Made by a program: the position numbers and the translations under genes. DNA of 64,000 nucleotides from JAZOTM01 sp045657625 (GTDB lineage Bacteria; Bacillota; Clostridia; Lachnospirales; Lachnospiraceae), in assembly GCA_045657625.1 (NCBI GenBank), contig JAZOTM010000036.1, positions 179,703 to 243,702 on the forward strand, written 5' to 3'. The notes beneath the pieces are model-generated. The model had not been told where the DNA came from. It saw nothing but the letters and a program-made list of their open reading frames with translations, and did not search any database. Numbering within the stretch: the stretch's first letter is position 1; every line of letters begins with the position of its first letter. Shown piece after piece: positions 23,932 through 33,332 of the stretch.

Positions 23932-25011
23932 ATGGCACAAGTTTTGTTAGGTAGTGATACTGCAAATATGAATACAGCAGTACCCAATTATTTTATTGAT
24001 GAGTATATGGCAGACGCCAACGGGGAGTACGTAAAAGTATATCTTTATCTACTGCGGTGCATGAATTCCGCAGAAGAATCAATTTCCATTTCAAAAATGG
24101 CAGATAAATTTGACCACACAGAAAAGGATATCAGACGCGCGCTTAATTATTGGGAAAAGGTCAACTTACTGCGTTTGGAATTTGATGAAGAAGATCGCTT
24201 AATTGGCATTTACTTTGTGGATACACAGAGATTGAATTATACACATCGTCAGAAATCTGATGCCATTTCTTTACATAAAGAAACTATGCACAAAGAAAAA
24301 AGAGAAGTGCTTAGTCAGGACACCAAGAAATACTACAACCGCGACGAGGTGGATCAATTCAAAACAGATGGAGACGTGAAAGAATTGTTGTTTGTGGCTT
24401 CCCAGTATGTGGGACATCCATTAAGCAATACAGAAGTGAGTACCGTTATGTATTGGTATGAGAATCTTCATTTCTCTATTGATTTAATTGAATATTTAAT
24501 TGAATATTGTTCAGAAAATGACCATACCAGTCTTCGCTACATGGATAAAGTGGCTATGTCTTGGAAAGACAGTGGAATTACTACTGCAGAGGAAGCTAGA
24601 GAAAATATCCATGCGCATAGCAAAATGCATTATCAGGTGATGAAAGCGTTTGGAATTTCCGGACGTCGTTTGGCAGAAAGCGAAACAGAGTTCCTGGATA
24701 AGTGGACCAGTCAATACAGATATGAGGAAGACATGATTGTAGAAGCTTGCAATCGTACTATCCAGGCGATTCACCATCCAAGTTTTGAATATGCAGATTC
24801 TATACTGACCAATTGGTTTAAAAGCAACGCAGCAAGTCTTGAAGATGTAGCAGTTTTGGATCAGGAATACCAGAAGAGCAAAGCATCGAAAAAGACAACA
24901 ACTACAAAAACAACAAATAAATTCAACAATTTTGCACAGCGTACTTATAACTATGAGCAGTTAGAACGACAATTTGAAGAACAGATGCTTGGCACACCTA
25001 TGAGAAAATAA
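23932..25011 (+). CDS. DnaD-domain replication initiation protein
   Basis: 359 residues. The N-terminus is a winged-helix DnaB/DnaD-type initiator domain (FIDEYMADANGEYVKVYLYLLRCMNSAEESISISKMADKFDHTEKDIRRALNYWEKVNLL). The DnaD C-terminal domain follows at about 160-225 (VSTVMYWYENLHFSIDLIEYLIEYCSENDHTSLRYMDKVAMSW). Such proteins help load the replicative helicase at the origin and at stalled forks. GAGGGAG precedes the ATG. The helicase-loader gene follows after 59 bp, making a primosome operon controlled from the DnaA-box region. Confidence 0.9.
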   Translation: MAQVLLGSDTANMNTAVPNYFIDEYMADANGEYVKVYLYLLRCMNSAEESISISKMADKFDHTEKDIRRALNYWEKVNLLRLEFDEEDRLIGIYFVDTQRLNYTHRQKSDAISLHKETMHKEKREVLSQDTKKYYNRDEVDQFKTDGDVKELLFVASQYVGHPLSNTEVSTVMYWYENLHFSIDLIEYLIEYCSENDHTSLRYMDKVAMSWKDSGITTAEEARENIHAHSKMHYQVMKAFGISGRRLAESETEFLDKWTSQYRYEEDMIVEACNRTIQAIHHPSFEYADSILTNWFKSNAASLEDVAVLDQEYQKSKASKKTTTTKTTNKFNNFAQRTYNYEQLERQFEEQMLGTPMRK

Positions 25012-25070
25012 CAGAGGTTGGATTGAAAGAAACATATCTATAGAAAGGTATCAGCGGAGGGGGAGAAAAT

Positions 25071-26060
25071 ATGGCATTGAGTAATGCACAGTACGATGAG
25101 ATTATTCGCGAGTATGACGCGCGAAGAATTTATAATCAGCACATTGTGGAACAACGTAGGTCAGAACTTTATAAAGAAGAGCCTAGACTGGCGGAGATAG
25201 ACGATACCATTGCTTCTTACTCCGTATCACAAGCTTTAAAGATATTAGAAGGAGATACTAACGCTCTTTCTGAATTAAAAGATGAATTAAAAAACTTGCA
25301 AAAATCCAAAGCCGATATTATGCGGACTTTGGGATATGATGAAAACTATTTTACACCACCATACCGGTGTCCGGATTGCCGGGACACGGGTTATATCGGA
25401 AATAAAAGATGCCATTGCTTTGAACAGGCAGCCATTGACTTGGTTTATACACAATCTCATTTAAAAGAAGTATTGCAAAAGGAAAATTTCAAAACCTTTA
25501 CTTTGGATTATTATTCGAAAGATTATATTGATGAGAGCACAGGGATTTCTGCTTACGACAGAGCAAAAATGGCATTGCAAATTGCTTACAACTTTATTGA
25601 ACATTTTGAAACAGAAAATCAAAATTTGTTCTTTTACGGCAATGCAGGTGTAGGCAAAACCTTCCTTTCAAATTGTATAGCAAAAGAACTGTTGGACCGT
25701 GGACATTCTGTAATTTACTTTACAGCGGCACAGCTTTTTGATATATTTGAAAAGGACGTTTTTAAGAAAGACACAAATTCAGGAGAAGCAAGACAGAATA
25801 TATACAATTGTGACTTGCTTATAATAGATGATTTGGGGACAGAAGTTGCAAATTCATTTACAGCTTCGCAATTATATTTATGCGTAAATGAACGCATGTT
25901 AAGGAAACGGTCAACGATAATTTCTACGAATTTGAATATGAGACAGATTTCGGATCATTATTCAGAACGTACATTTTCTAGAATTTCTAGTAATTATACG
26001 ACGGTTCGTTTCTTCGGGGAAGATATTAGACTGGTGAAAAAATTACAAAATTGTAGATAA
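25071..26060 (+). CDS. dnaC: DnaC/DnaI-type helicase loader ATPase
   Basis: 329 residues. The N-terminal region is helical. A zinc-binding cluster follows (YRCPDCRDTGYIGNKRCHCF, about residues 100-120), then an AAA+ domain with Walker A GNAGVGKTFLSN, Walker B LLIIDDLGTE and an arginine finger region (ERTFSRISSNYTTVRFFGED). It loads the replicative DNA helicase with ATP, in partnership with the DnaD-like protein encoded just upstream. GGAGGGGGAG precedes the start. Confidence 0.93.
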   Translation: MALSNAQYDEIIREYDARRIYNQHIVEQRRSELYKEEPRLAEIDDTIASYSVSQALKILEGDTNALSELKDELKNLQKSKADIMRTLGYDENYFTPPYRCPDCRDTGYIGNKRCHCFEQAAIDLVYTQSHLKEVLQKENFKTFTLDYYSKDYIDESTGISAYDRAKMALQIAYNFIEHFETENQNLFFYGNAGVGKTFLSNCIAKELLDRGHSVIYFTAAQLFDIFEKDVFKKDTNSGEARQNIYNCDLLIIDDLGTEVANSFTASQLYLCVNERMLRKRSTIISTNLNMRQISDHYSERTFSRISSNYTTVRFFGEDIRLVKKLQNCR

Positions 26061-26109
26061 AGAGAATAGTCTCATTATCATATAGTTAGAAAAATGGAGG
26101 ACCCCAGTA

Positions 26110-27288
26110 ATGTCGGATGACAAGCGTAATTTAGAAACGATTCCGGTTGGTTCCTTGGGCTTAATACCCCTAGACAGTTGTAAAGAACTTGGCTCCAAGG
26201 TTGACCAGTATCTCGTAAAATGGAGAACGGAGAGAGGACAGGAACACGAAGGAAATATTGCCTTTAAAGGTTATACGAGAGATTCGTATATTGTTCCAGC
26301 CTTTACCCCACGCTTCGGAAGTGGTGAAGCGAAAGGCTTAATTAAAAAATCCGTTCGTGGTGATGATTTATATTTGATGGTAGATGTGACCAACTACAAC
26401 ATGACTTATTCATTGTGTGGTCATACAAATCATTATTCACCAGATGATCATTATCAAGATTTGAAACGTATTATTGCGGCTGTAGAAGGAAAAGCAAGAC
26501 GTATTACAGTAATTATGCCGTTCCTTTATGAAGGCCGTCAGCACAGACGCAGTTCCAGAGAATCTTTGGATTGTGCACTTGCATTGCAGGAATTAATTGC
26601 CATGGGTGTGGATAATATTATCACATTTGATGCACATGATCCTCGTGTGCAGAATGCGATTCCGCTTCATGGATTTGAAACTGTACGTCCGACATACCAG
26701 TTCATTAAAGGTATCTTTAAAAATGTAAAAGATTTGACCATCGATGCAGAGCATATGATGGTAATCAGCCCGGATGAGGGTGGTACAAATAGAGCTGTAT
26801 ATTTGGCAAACGTCCTTGGATTAGATATGGGTATGTTCTACAAGCGTAGAGATTACAGTAAAATCGTTGATGGACGTAATCCAATCGTAGCACACGAATT
26901 CCTTGGATCTTCCGTAGAAGGAAAAGACGTGTTAATTATCGATGATATGATCTCTTCCGGAGAAAGTATGATTGATGTAGCAACAGAATTAAAGAAGAGA
27001 AAAGCAAACCGTATCTTCGTAATTGCTACTTTTGGCTTGTTCACAAATGGACTTGCAAAATTTGATGAAGCAGTGGAAAAGGGTATTATTCATAAAGTGG
27101 TTACTACCAATTTGACATACCAGACCCCGGAGCTTCTTTCTAGAGACTATTATATTAGTTGCGATATGAGTAAGTATATTGCTTACTTGGTTGATACTTT
27201 GAATCATGATACATCCATTAGTGATTTGTTGGATCCATTGGATCGTATTCAGAAACTTGTTGCAAAGTACAAAGCAGGAGAATACTAA
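26110..27288 (+). CDS. prs: Ribose-phosphate pyrophosphokinase (PRPP synthase), long form
   Basis: 392 residues. The PRPP-binding loop is VLIIDDMISSGES, and FDAHDPRVQNAIP and DEGGTNRAV match PRPP synthase metal and substrate elements. It makes PRPP from ribose-5-phosphate and ATP for purines, pyrimidines, His and Trp. It is about 75 residues longer than the classical 315-residue enzyme, mainly at the N-terminus and in insertions, a form I associate with Lachnospiraceae. GGAGGACC precedes the ATG. Confidence 0.92.
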   Translation: MSDDKRNLETIPVGSLGLIPLDSCKELGSKVDQYLVKWRTERGQEHEGNIAFKGYTRDSYIVPAFTPRFGSGEAKGLIKKSVRGDDLYLMVDVTNYNMTYSLCGHTNHYSPDDHYQDLKRIIAAVEGKARRITVIMPFLYEGRQHRRSSRESLDCALALQELIAMGVDNIITFDAHDPRVQNAIPLHGFETVRPTYQFIKGIFKNVKDLTIDAEHMMVISPDEGGTNRAVYLANVLGLDMGMFYKRRDYSKIVDGRNPIVAHEFLGSSVEGKDVLIIDDMISSGESMIDVATELKKRKANRIFVIATFGLFTNGLAKFDEAVEKGIIHKVVTTNLTYQTPELLSRDYYISCDMSKYIAYLVDTLNHDTSISDLLDPLDRIQKLVAKYKAGEY

Positions 27289-27295
27289 AATATGG

Positions 27296-27322
27296 GAGCT
27301 GCCCTTTGGGGCAGCTCTGTTT
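27296..27322 (+). terminator. Terminator after prs
   Basis: A 9-bp stem GAGCTGCCC-TTTG-GGGCAGCTC (27296-27317) is followed by a weak T-run (TGTTTGT). The hairpin is strong but the short U tract makes efficiency uncertain. Confidence 0.7.
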
Positions 27323-27434
27323 GTATGACAATGAACCAAGTATATTGTGTTTTCTTCGATTGGGATAATGCAATACTTGTGTTATATGGTATATACAGAA
27401 CAACAGACAATATCAAAAAAGTTAGGAATAAAAG

Positions 27435-28025
27435 ATGTATATTATAGCAGGACTTGGAAATCCGGGAAGTAAATATGAACATACAAGACACAATGTGGGA
27501 TTTGATGCATTGGATGTGCTTGCGGCAAAACACGGTATTTCCATGAATGAAAAGAAATATAAGGGTATTTTGGGAAGTGGTTATATCGAAGGACAAAAAG
27601 TTCTTTTGGTAAAACCTCAGACTTTTATGAATTTAAGTGGAGATTGTTTGCAGCAGGTGCTTGCTTTTTATAAAGTGGATCCGGAAGATGAACTAATTGT
27701 CCTTAGCGATGATATCAGCCTAGAACCGGGTCGGATTCGTATTCGTAAAAAAGGAAGTGCCGGAGGCCACAATGGCTTAAAGGATATTATTGCAAAATGT
27801 GGTACCTCAGATTTTAAGAGAATTAAAATCGGCGTAGGAGAAAAACCGGAAGGCTGGGATTTGGCGGATCATGTTCTTGGACATTTTTCAAAAGAAGATT
27901 GGGAAGAAGTCCAAGATTCTTTTCGACAGACGGTAGAGGCCATTGAACTGATTTTGCAGGGACGTATAGATGACGCTATGAACCAATTTAACGCGAAGAA
28001 AGCGAAAAAAGAGAAGAGCGAATAA
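27435..28025 (+). CDS. pth: Peptidyl-tRNA hydrolase
   Basis: 196 residues with all family signatures: GLGNPGSKYEHTRHNVGFDALD (catalytic His), KPQTFMNLSG and GSAGGHNGLKDI. It releases tRNA from peptidyl-tRNAs that drop off the ribosome. AGGAA precedes the ATG. Its TAA overlaps the ATG of mfd by one base (TAATG), so the two are translationally coupled, a common pth-mfd arrangement in Firmicutes. Confidence 0.97.
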   Translation: MYIIAGLGNPGSKYEHTRHNVGFDALDVLAAKHGISMNEKKYKGILGSGYIEGQKVLLVKPQTFMNLSGDCLQQVLAFYKVDPEDELIVLSDDISLEPGRIRIRKKGSAGGHNGLKDIIAKCGTSDFKRIKIGVGEKPEGWDLADHVLGHFSKEDWEEVQDSFRQTVEAIELILQGRIDDAMNQFNAKKAKKEKSE

Positions 28026-31000
28026 TGGATGTATTTCAATTACCTTTATTAGAACTACATGAAATTGAAAAACTAAGAGAAGAAGAGAAAAAAGAGCAGG
28101 GGATTTATCAATTATCCGGCTGTATGGACACCAATAAAGCCCATTTGATTCATGGGATTACGGAAGCCCAAAAGAATATTTTGGTGGTGACCTTCTCAGA
28201 GCAACGTGCCAAGGAACTACGTGAAGAATTACGGTTGTTTCGAAAGGAAGTGGTGGAATATCCGGCGAAGGACATTTTGTTTTATCAGTCTGATATTCAT
28301 GGTAGTGCATTGACGAAGGAACGTGTACAGGCTTTGCAAAGTATTTGCGAGGAAGATGCCACTGTTCTTGTGACTACCTTTGATGCACTGATGAATAAAT
28401 TGCCCGGAAAATCTGCGTTTACAAAGGGCATTCAGAAATTAAAAATCGGAGAAACACTACAGATAACCAATTGGGAAAAGCAATTGGTTTCTTTGGGTTA
28501 TACACGTAATTATCAAGTGGAAAATCCCGGTGAATTTGCGGGGCGAGGAGGTATTATTGATATCTTCCCGTTTACGGAAGAAAATCCGATTCGAATCGAA
28601 TTGTGGGGCGATGAAATTGATTCTCTTCGCAGTTTTGATTTGGAAACACAGCGCTCGATTCAAAATTTAGAGGAAATTGAAATATACCCTGCAGGTGAGT
28701 TTGTGCTTTCAGAGGAAAGCAAACAAAAAGGATTGCAGAAAATAAGAAAAGATGCAGAAAAGCAAAGGGAAGTATTCCGGAAGAATATGCAAACAGAGGA
28801 AGCCCATCATATAAAAACCAGTGTGGAGATGATGCTGGAAGAAGTGGAAGAGCTTGGAATGTCTGCAAATTTGGATTTTTATCTTCCTTATTTTATAGAA
28901 GAAGTGGTATCTTTGCTGGACTATTTTGATCCGAAAAATACCATTGTCTTTTTGGATGAGTTGGCAAGAGTGGCAGAAAAAGGCCGGACAGTGGAATTGG
29001 AATTCACGGAAAGCATGAAGCAACGACTGGAAAAAGGGTATTTACTGCCGGCACAATTAAAACTTTTATACAGAGAAAAAGAGATTTTTGCAAAGTTGCA
29101 AAAGTATTTTTGCGTTGCCTTAAGCACATTGGATTTAAAGGTCAAAGGGGTAGAACCTAAGGCACATTTGCAGATTCAAAGTCGTGGAATTAATGTGTAT
29201 AACAATAGTTTTGAAACGTTGTTAAAGGATTTGAACCGCTATAAAAAACAGAAATACAGAGTAGTTTTATTGTCTGCATCTCGAACCAAGGCCAAACATT
29301 TGGCGGAGGATTTGCAGCGGGAAGGATTGAATGCCTTTTACACAGAGGATGAAACCCATGAATTAAAACCATCGGAAATTATGATTATGTATGGCAAATC
29401 CAAGGGAGGATTTGAGTACCCACAGATTAAATTCGTCGTGATGACAGAAAGTGATATTTTCGGTGGAGAAAAAAAGAAAAAGAAGCGGAAACGCCTGTAT
29501 GAAGGAGAGAAAATCCGAGATTTTACGGATTTATCTGTAGGGGATTATGTGGTTCACGAAAGTCATGGTTTGGGTATTTATCGTGGTATTGAGAAAGTGG
29601 AAGTGGATCATAACGTACGAGATTACATGAAGGTGGAATATGCCGGAGGTGGGAATCTTTATGTGCTTGCAACCCAGTTGGATAAAATTCAAAAATATAC
29701 AGGGGCAGATGCCAGAAAGCCGAAGTTAAATAAACTGGGCGGTCAGGAATGGAATAAAACAAAGAGCCGTGTACATAAGGCAGTGCGAGAAGTGGCTGCT
29801 GAGTTAGTGCAATTGTATGCAGTACGACAGGAAAAGCAAGGCTATGTATATGGCCCGGATACGGTATGGCAAAGAGAATTTGAAGAGCTGTTTCCTTATG
29901 AAGAAACGGAAGATCAAGAACTTGCCATTGCTGCCACAAAACAAGATATGGAAAGTACTAAAATCATGGATCGTTTGATTTGTGGAGACGTAGGCTTTGG
30001 AAAAACAGAAGTGGCGATTCGTGCAGCATTTAAGGCTGTTCAGGATAGTAAGCAGGTGGCTTTTTTAGTACCTACTACAATTTTGGCACAGCAGCATTAC
30101 AACAACTTTGTACAACGTATGAAGGATTTCCCGATTCGTGTAGAATTGCTTAGTAGATTTCGCTCGCCGGCGGAGCAGAAAAAAGCGATTGCAGATTTAA
30201 AAAAAGGAACCGTAGATATTTTGATAGGGACCCATCGATTACTATCAAAAGATGTGGTATTCAAGGATTTGGGCCTTTTGATTATCGATGAAGAGCAGCG
30301 TTTTGGTGTCACGCATAAAGAAAAAATCAAACAGATGAAGAACAATGTGGATGTGCTGACGCTTACGGCGACGCCGATTCCAAGAACGTTACATATGAGT
30401 CTGATTGGAATCCGCGACATGAGTTTGCTGGAAGAAGCCCCCAATGATCGACAACCGATTCAAACCTATGTGATGGAATACAATGAAGAAATGGTGCGAG
30501 AAGCGATTTCCAGAGAATTGTCTCGAAATGGGCAGGTCTTTTATGTATTCAATCGTGTGAAACAGATCGCGGAAATGACGGCGTATATACAAGGTTTGGT
30601 TCCGGAAGCTACCGTGGAATTTGCCCATGGTCAAATGAAGGAGCGCGAACTGGAAGACATTATGTACCGATTTATCAACGGGGAAATCGATGTGTTGGTT
30701 TCTACTACGATTATCGAAACCGGAATGGATATTGCCAATGTGAATACTATGATTATTCATGATGCAGATAATATGGGACTTTCTCAGTTGTATCAGTTGC
30801 GTGGGCGTGTTGGACGTTCTAATCGAACCGCTTATGCCTTCTTTTTGTATCGCAGGGACAAGTTGTTAAAGGAAGTGGCAGAAAAACGATTGGCAGCGAT
30901 TAAAGAATATACGGAATTGGGCAGTGGATTTCGTATAGCGATGCGTGATTTGGAAATTCGCGGTGCCGGTAATCTGTTGGGAGAAGAACAGCATGGTCAT

Positions 31001-31561
31001 ATGGCTGCCGTGGGTTACGACTTATATTGTAAGATGCTAAATGAAGCGGTGAAAGAAGAAAAGGGATTGAAGACAGAAGAATCCTTTGATACTACGTTTG
31101 ATATGATTGTGGATGCATATATTCCGGAATCCTATATTTTAAATGAATATCAGAAAATGGATATTTATAAGAGAATTGCAGCGATTGAGTCGGAAGAAGA
31201 TGCGGAAGAAATGATAGAGGAATTAATCGATCGTTTCGGAGAACCGGGACAGTCTGTTTTGAATTTGATTCGGATTGCGAAATTGCGAGCAAAAGCACAC
31301 AGCGCTTATTTTACGGATGTTGTGCAAACCGGTGGGGAAATGAAGTTTGTCTTTTTTGAAAGGGCAAAGATAGATGCCGCCAAGTTGCCGGAATTTATAA
31401 AAGGCTATGAGGGGGCTTTGACCTTCCGACCGGAAAAAAGTGCGCCGACTTTTTATTACGCATTGTCCTATAATACGCGAACGAAAAAGCAGGATCTATT
31501 AACCTTTGTAGAGGAATTTATCAATCGTGTACAGCAGGAATTGGTAGAAAAATCGTCTTGA
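28025..31561 (+). CDS. mfd: Transcription-repair coupling factor Mfd
   Basis: 1178 residues, full length. The N-terminal UvrB-like module (VENPGEFAGRGGIIDIFPF) is followed by the RNA-polymerase-interacting domain (DLSVGDYVVHESHGLGIYRGIEKVEV). The RecG-like translocase has Walker A CGDVGFGKTEVAIRAAF, DEEQRFG, LTATPIPRTL and QLRGRVGRSNRTAYA. The TRCF C-terminal domain is near 1010-1110. Mfd removes RNA polymerase stalled at lesions and recruits UvrA. The promoter of the next gene overlaps its stop codon. Confidence 0.98.
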   Translation: MDVFQLPLLELHEIEKLREEEKKEQGIYQLSGCMDTNKAHLIHGITEAQKNILVVTFSEQRAKELREELRLFRKEVVEYPAKDILFYQSDIHGSALTKERVQALQSICEEDATVLVTTFDALMNKLPGKSAFTKGIQKLKIGETLQITNWEKQLVSLGYTRNYQVENPGEFAGRGGIIDIFPFTEENPIRIELWGDEIDSLRSFDLETQRSIQNLEEIEIYPAGEFVLSEESKQKGLQKIRKDAEKQREVFRKNMQTEEAHHIKTSVEMMLEEVEELGMSANLDFYLPYFIEEVVSLLDYFDPKNTIVFLDELARVAEKGRTVELEFTESMKQRLEKGYLLPAQLKLLYREKEIFAKLQKYFCVALSTLDLKVKGVEPKAHLQIQSRGINVYNNSFETLLKDLNRYKKQKYRVVLLSASRTKAKHLAEDLQREGLNAFYTEDETHELKPSEIMIMYGKSKGGFEYPQIKFVVMTESDIFGGEKKKKKRKRLYEGEKIRDFTDLSVGDYVVHESHGLGIYRGIEKVEVDHNVRDYMKVEYAGGGNLYVLATQLDKIQKYTGADARKPKLNKLGGQEWNKTKSRVHKAVREVAAELVQLYAVRQEKQGYVYGPDTVWQREFEELFPYEETEDQELAIAATKQDMESTKIMDRLICGDVGFGKTEVAIRAAFKAVQDSKQVAFLVPTTILAQQHYNNFVQRMKDFPIRVELLSRFRSPAEQKKAIADLKKGTVDILIGTHRLLSKDVVFKDLGLLIIDEEQRFGVTHKEKIKQMKNNVDVLTLTATPIPRTLHMSLIGIRDMSLLEEAPNDRQPIQTYVMEYNEEMVREAISRELSRNGQVFYVFNRVKQIAEMTAYIQGLVPEATVEFAHGQMKERELEDIMYRFINGEIDVLVSTTIIETGMDIANVNTMIIHDADNMGLSQLYQLRGRVGRSNRTAYAFFLYRRDKLLKEVAEKRLAAIKEYTELGSGFRIAMRDLEIRGAGNLLGEEQHGHMAAVGYDLYCKMLNEAVKEEKGLKTEESFDTTFDMIVDAYIPESYILNEYQKMDIYKRIAAIESEEDAEEMIEELIDRFGEPGQSVLNLIRIAKLRAKAHSAYFTDVVQTGGEMKFVFFERAKIDAAKLPEFIKGYEGALTFRPEKSAPTFYYALSYNTRTKKQDLLTFVEEFINRVQQELVEKSS

Positions 31562-31586
31562 TAGAGTGGAAAAATTGCTCTATAAT
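31558..31586 (+). promoter_or_regulatory. Promoter for PrsA-like lipoprotein, overlapping mfd stop
   Basis: TTGATA (31558-31563) and TATAAT (31581-31586) are separated by exactly 17 bp. The -35 overlaps the last codons and stop of mfd, so the lipoprotein can be expressed independently of the pth-mfd operon. Confidence 0.82.
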
Positions 31587-31623
31587 GGAGCAGATGATGA
31601 CGTTTAATGGAGGAATCGTAAGA

Positions 31624-32766
31624 ATGAAGAGATTTGCGACCGGATTGCTTGCCGGAGCAATGGCAATGTCCATTGTGGTAAGCGGATGTGGAACGAAAAA
31701 ATATAATGCTACAGATATTGTAGCTACTTTAGATGGTCAAGAAATTGAAGTGGGACTTGTGAATTTTATGGCACAAATTACGGCAGTTTCCTATGACAGC
31801 TATTTGGGATCGTATTACGGATCTGATATGTGGGATTCAAATTTTGGGGAAGATGGAACTACATTAGCAGAATCTGTTCGTACTTCTACCTTGGAACAGG
31901 TGAAGGAAGCATATATTTTAGAGCAGCATATGGAAGATTATGGTGTGGAAATCACAGAAGAGGATGAGGAAGCGATTGATACTTATGTTGAAGAATTCCT
32001 TTCCGAAAACAGTGAAGAAGCTTTAGAACAGTTGGGTGCAACAGAAGAGTATGTTCGCGAAATGATGCGCCTTACATTGATTCAAGCAAAGATGGAAACC
32101 GCCATTGAAGCAGATGTAGATACAGAAGTGAGTGATGAAGAATCTGCGCAGAGTACCATCAGCTATTATGTAGTATCTTCTACAGATGAAGATTCTACAG
32201 AAAGCGAAGATGCGACTGAGGAAGTAGAAGAACTTACTACTGAGGAAGAAGCGGCTGCATTAGAAGCATTAGCAGAAGCAGTAGCAGCATCTGCGGCAAC
32301 TGACTTTGATGCGGTTGCAGATACCTATGGATATACCGTAAGTACTTATTCTTACGGAGAAGACGAAGATACCTTGGATGCCAATGCATTAGAGGCGGCC
32401 AGAGCACTTGCAGATGGTGAAATCAGTGGAGCAGTTTTAAGTGAAGACGGTACTTCTTATTATATTATACGTATGGATGCTACTTACGATGAAGAAGCTA
32501 CTGCTACAAAGGTAGAAGAAATCATCGAGGAAAGAAAGTCTGATTTATACGATGAAGTATATAGCGGATATGAAGAGGAAGTGACTTGGGAACAGGATGA
32601 CGATGTTTTAGCCACCATCTCTTTCGAAGATATGTATAGCATTGTATATGATGAGGAATCTACAGAGGATACTACAGAAAGCGCTGTAGAGGAAACAACG
32701 GAAACTGTTACAGAAGATACCACAGAAGCAGTTGTGGAAGAAGCAACGGAAGCCGCTACAGAATAA
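31624..32766 (+). CDS. PrsA/SurA-like foldase lipoprotein
   Basis: 380 residues from ATG 31624, 9 nt after GGAGGA. The lipoprotein signal ends at VVSGC. The mature protein begins with a SurA N-terminal-like helical domain (VATLDGQEIEVGLVNFMAQI, EQVKEAYILEQHMEDYGVEITEEDEEAIDTYVEEFL). A region at about 180-310 resembles a divergent parvulin peptidyl-prolyl isomerase (STISYYVVSST, AATDFDAVADTYGYTV, LADGEISGAVLSEDGTSYYIIRMDA). The tail is Glu/Thr-rich. It likely assists folding of exported proteins outside the membrane. Catalytic isomerase activity is not certain. It has its own promoter and terminator. Confidence 0.82.
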   Translation: MKRFATGLLAGAMAMSIVVSGCGTKKYNATDIVATLDGQEIEVGLVNFMAQITAVSYDSYLGSYYGSDMWDSNFGEDGTTLAESVRTSTLEQVKEAYILEQHMEDYGVEITEEDEEAIDTYVEEFLSENSEEALEQLGATEEYVREMMRLTLIQAKMETAIEADVDTEVSDEESAQSTISYYVVSSTDEDSTESEDATEEVEELTTEEEAAALEALAEAVAASAATDFDAVADTYGYTVSTYSYGEDEDTLDANALEAARALADGEISGAVLSEDGTSYYIIRMDATYDEEATATKVEEIIEERKSDLYDEVYSGYEEEVTWEQDDDVLATISFEDMYSIVYDEESTEDTTESAVEETTETVTEDTTEAVVEEATEAATE

Positions 32767-32777
32767 GAATGATACAG

Positions 32778-32818
32778 AACCCTATTTCAGGTGGAAGTCT
32801 CTGAAATAGGGTTTTTTT
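32778..32818 (+). terminator. Terminator after PrsA-like gene
   Basis: A perfect 13-bp stem, AACCCTATTTCAG with CTGAAATAGGGTT, has a 10-nt loop and is followed by a run of T. Confidence 0.94.
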
Positions 32819-32833
32819 GAAAGGAAAATAGAC

Positions 32834-33331
32834 ATGAAGAATATAGTATTAATTGGTATGCCGGGAGTTGGAAAAAGTACGATTGGAGTCATTTTAGCAA
32901 AGGAATTGGGCTACCAGTTTTTGGATGCAGACTTGGAGATTCAAAAGCAAGAAGGAAAATTGTTAAAGGATATTATTGCAGAAAAAGGAACCGATGGATT
33001 TATTGAAGTGGAAAACCGTGTGAATGCCGGATTACAGGTGGAAAATACCGTAATTGCAACCGGCGGAAGTGTGGTATACGGAGAAGAAGCCATGAAACAT
33101 TTAAAAGAAATTGCTACAGTCATCTATTTGCAGGTGTCTTTGCCAATTTTGGAAAAAAGACTTTCGGATATTCATTCCAGAGGGGTAGTACTTCGTGAAG
33201 GGCAGACTTTGGCAGACTTGTTCGAAGAAAGAAAGCCTTTGTACGAAAAATATGCGGATATTGTTGTATTGGAAGAGGAATTGGGAGTAGAAGAAACCTT
33301 AGAAAAAATCGTAGAAGTTTTAGGAAAATAA
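32834..33331 (+). CDS. aroK: Shikimate kinase
   Basis: 165 residues. Walker A is GMPGVGKST, shikimate binding is DADLEIQ and IATGGSVVYGEE, and the lid Arg lies in HSRGVVLREGQTL. The usual second residue pattern DxD (DADLE) is present. It phosphorylates shikimate in aromatic amino acid synthesis. AAGGAAA precedes the ATG. The M23 peptidase gene begins 1 nt after its stop, suggesting a shared message although the functions differ. Confidence 0.93.
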   Translation: MKNIVLIGMPGVGKSTIGVILAKELGYQFLDADLEIQKQEGKLLKDIIAEKGTDGFIEVENRVNAGLQVENTVIATGGSVVYGEEAMKHLKEIATVIYLQVSLPILEKRLSDIHSRGVVLREGQTLADLFEERKPLYEKYADIVVLEEELGVEETLEKIVEVLGK

Positions 33332-33332
33332 T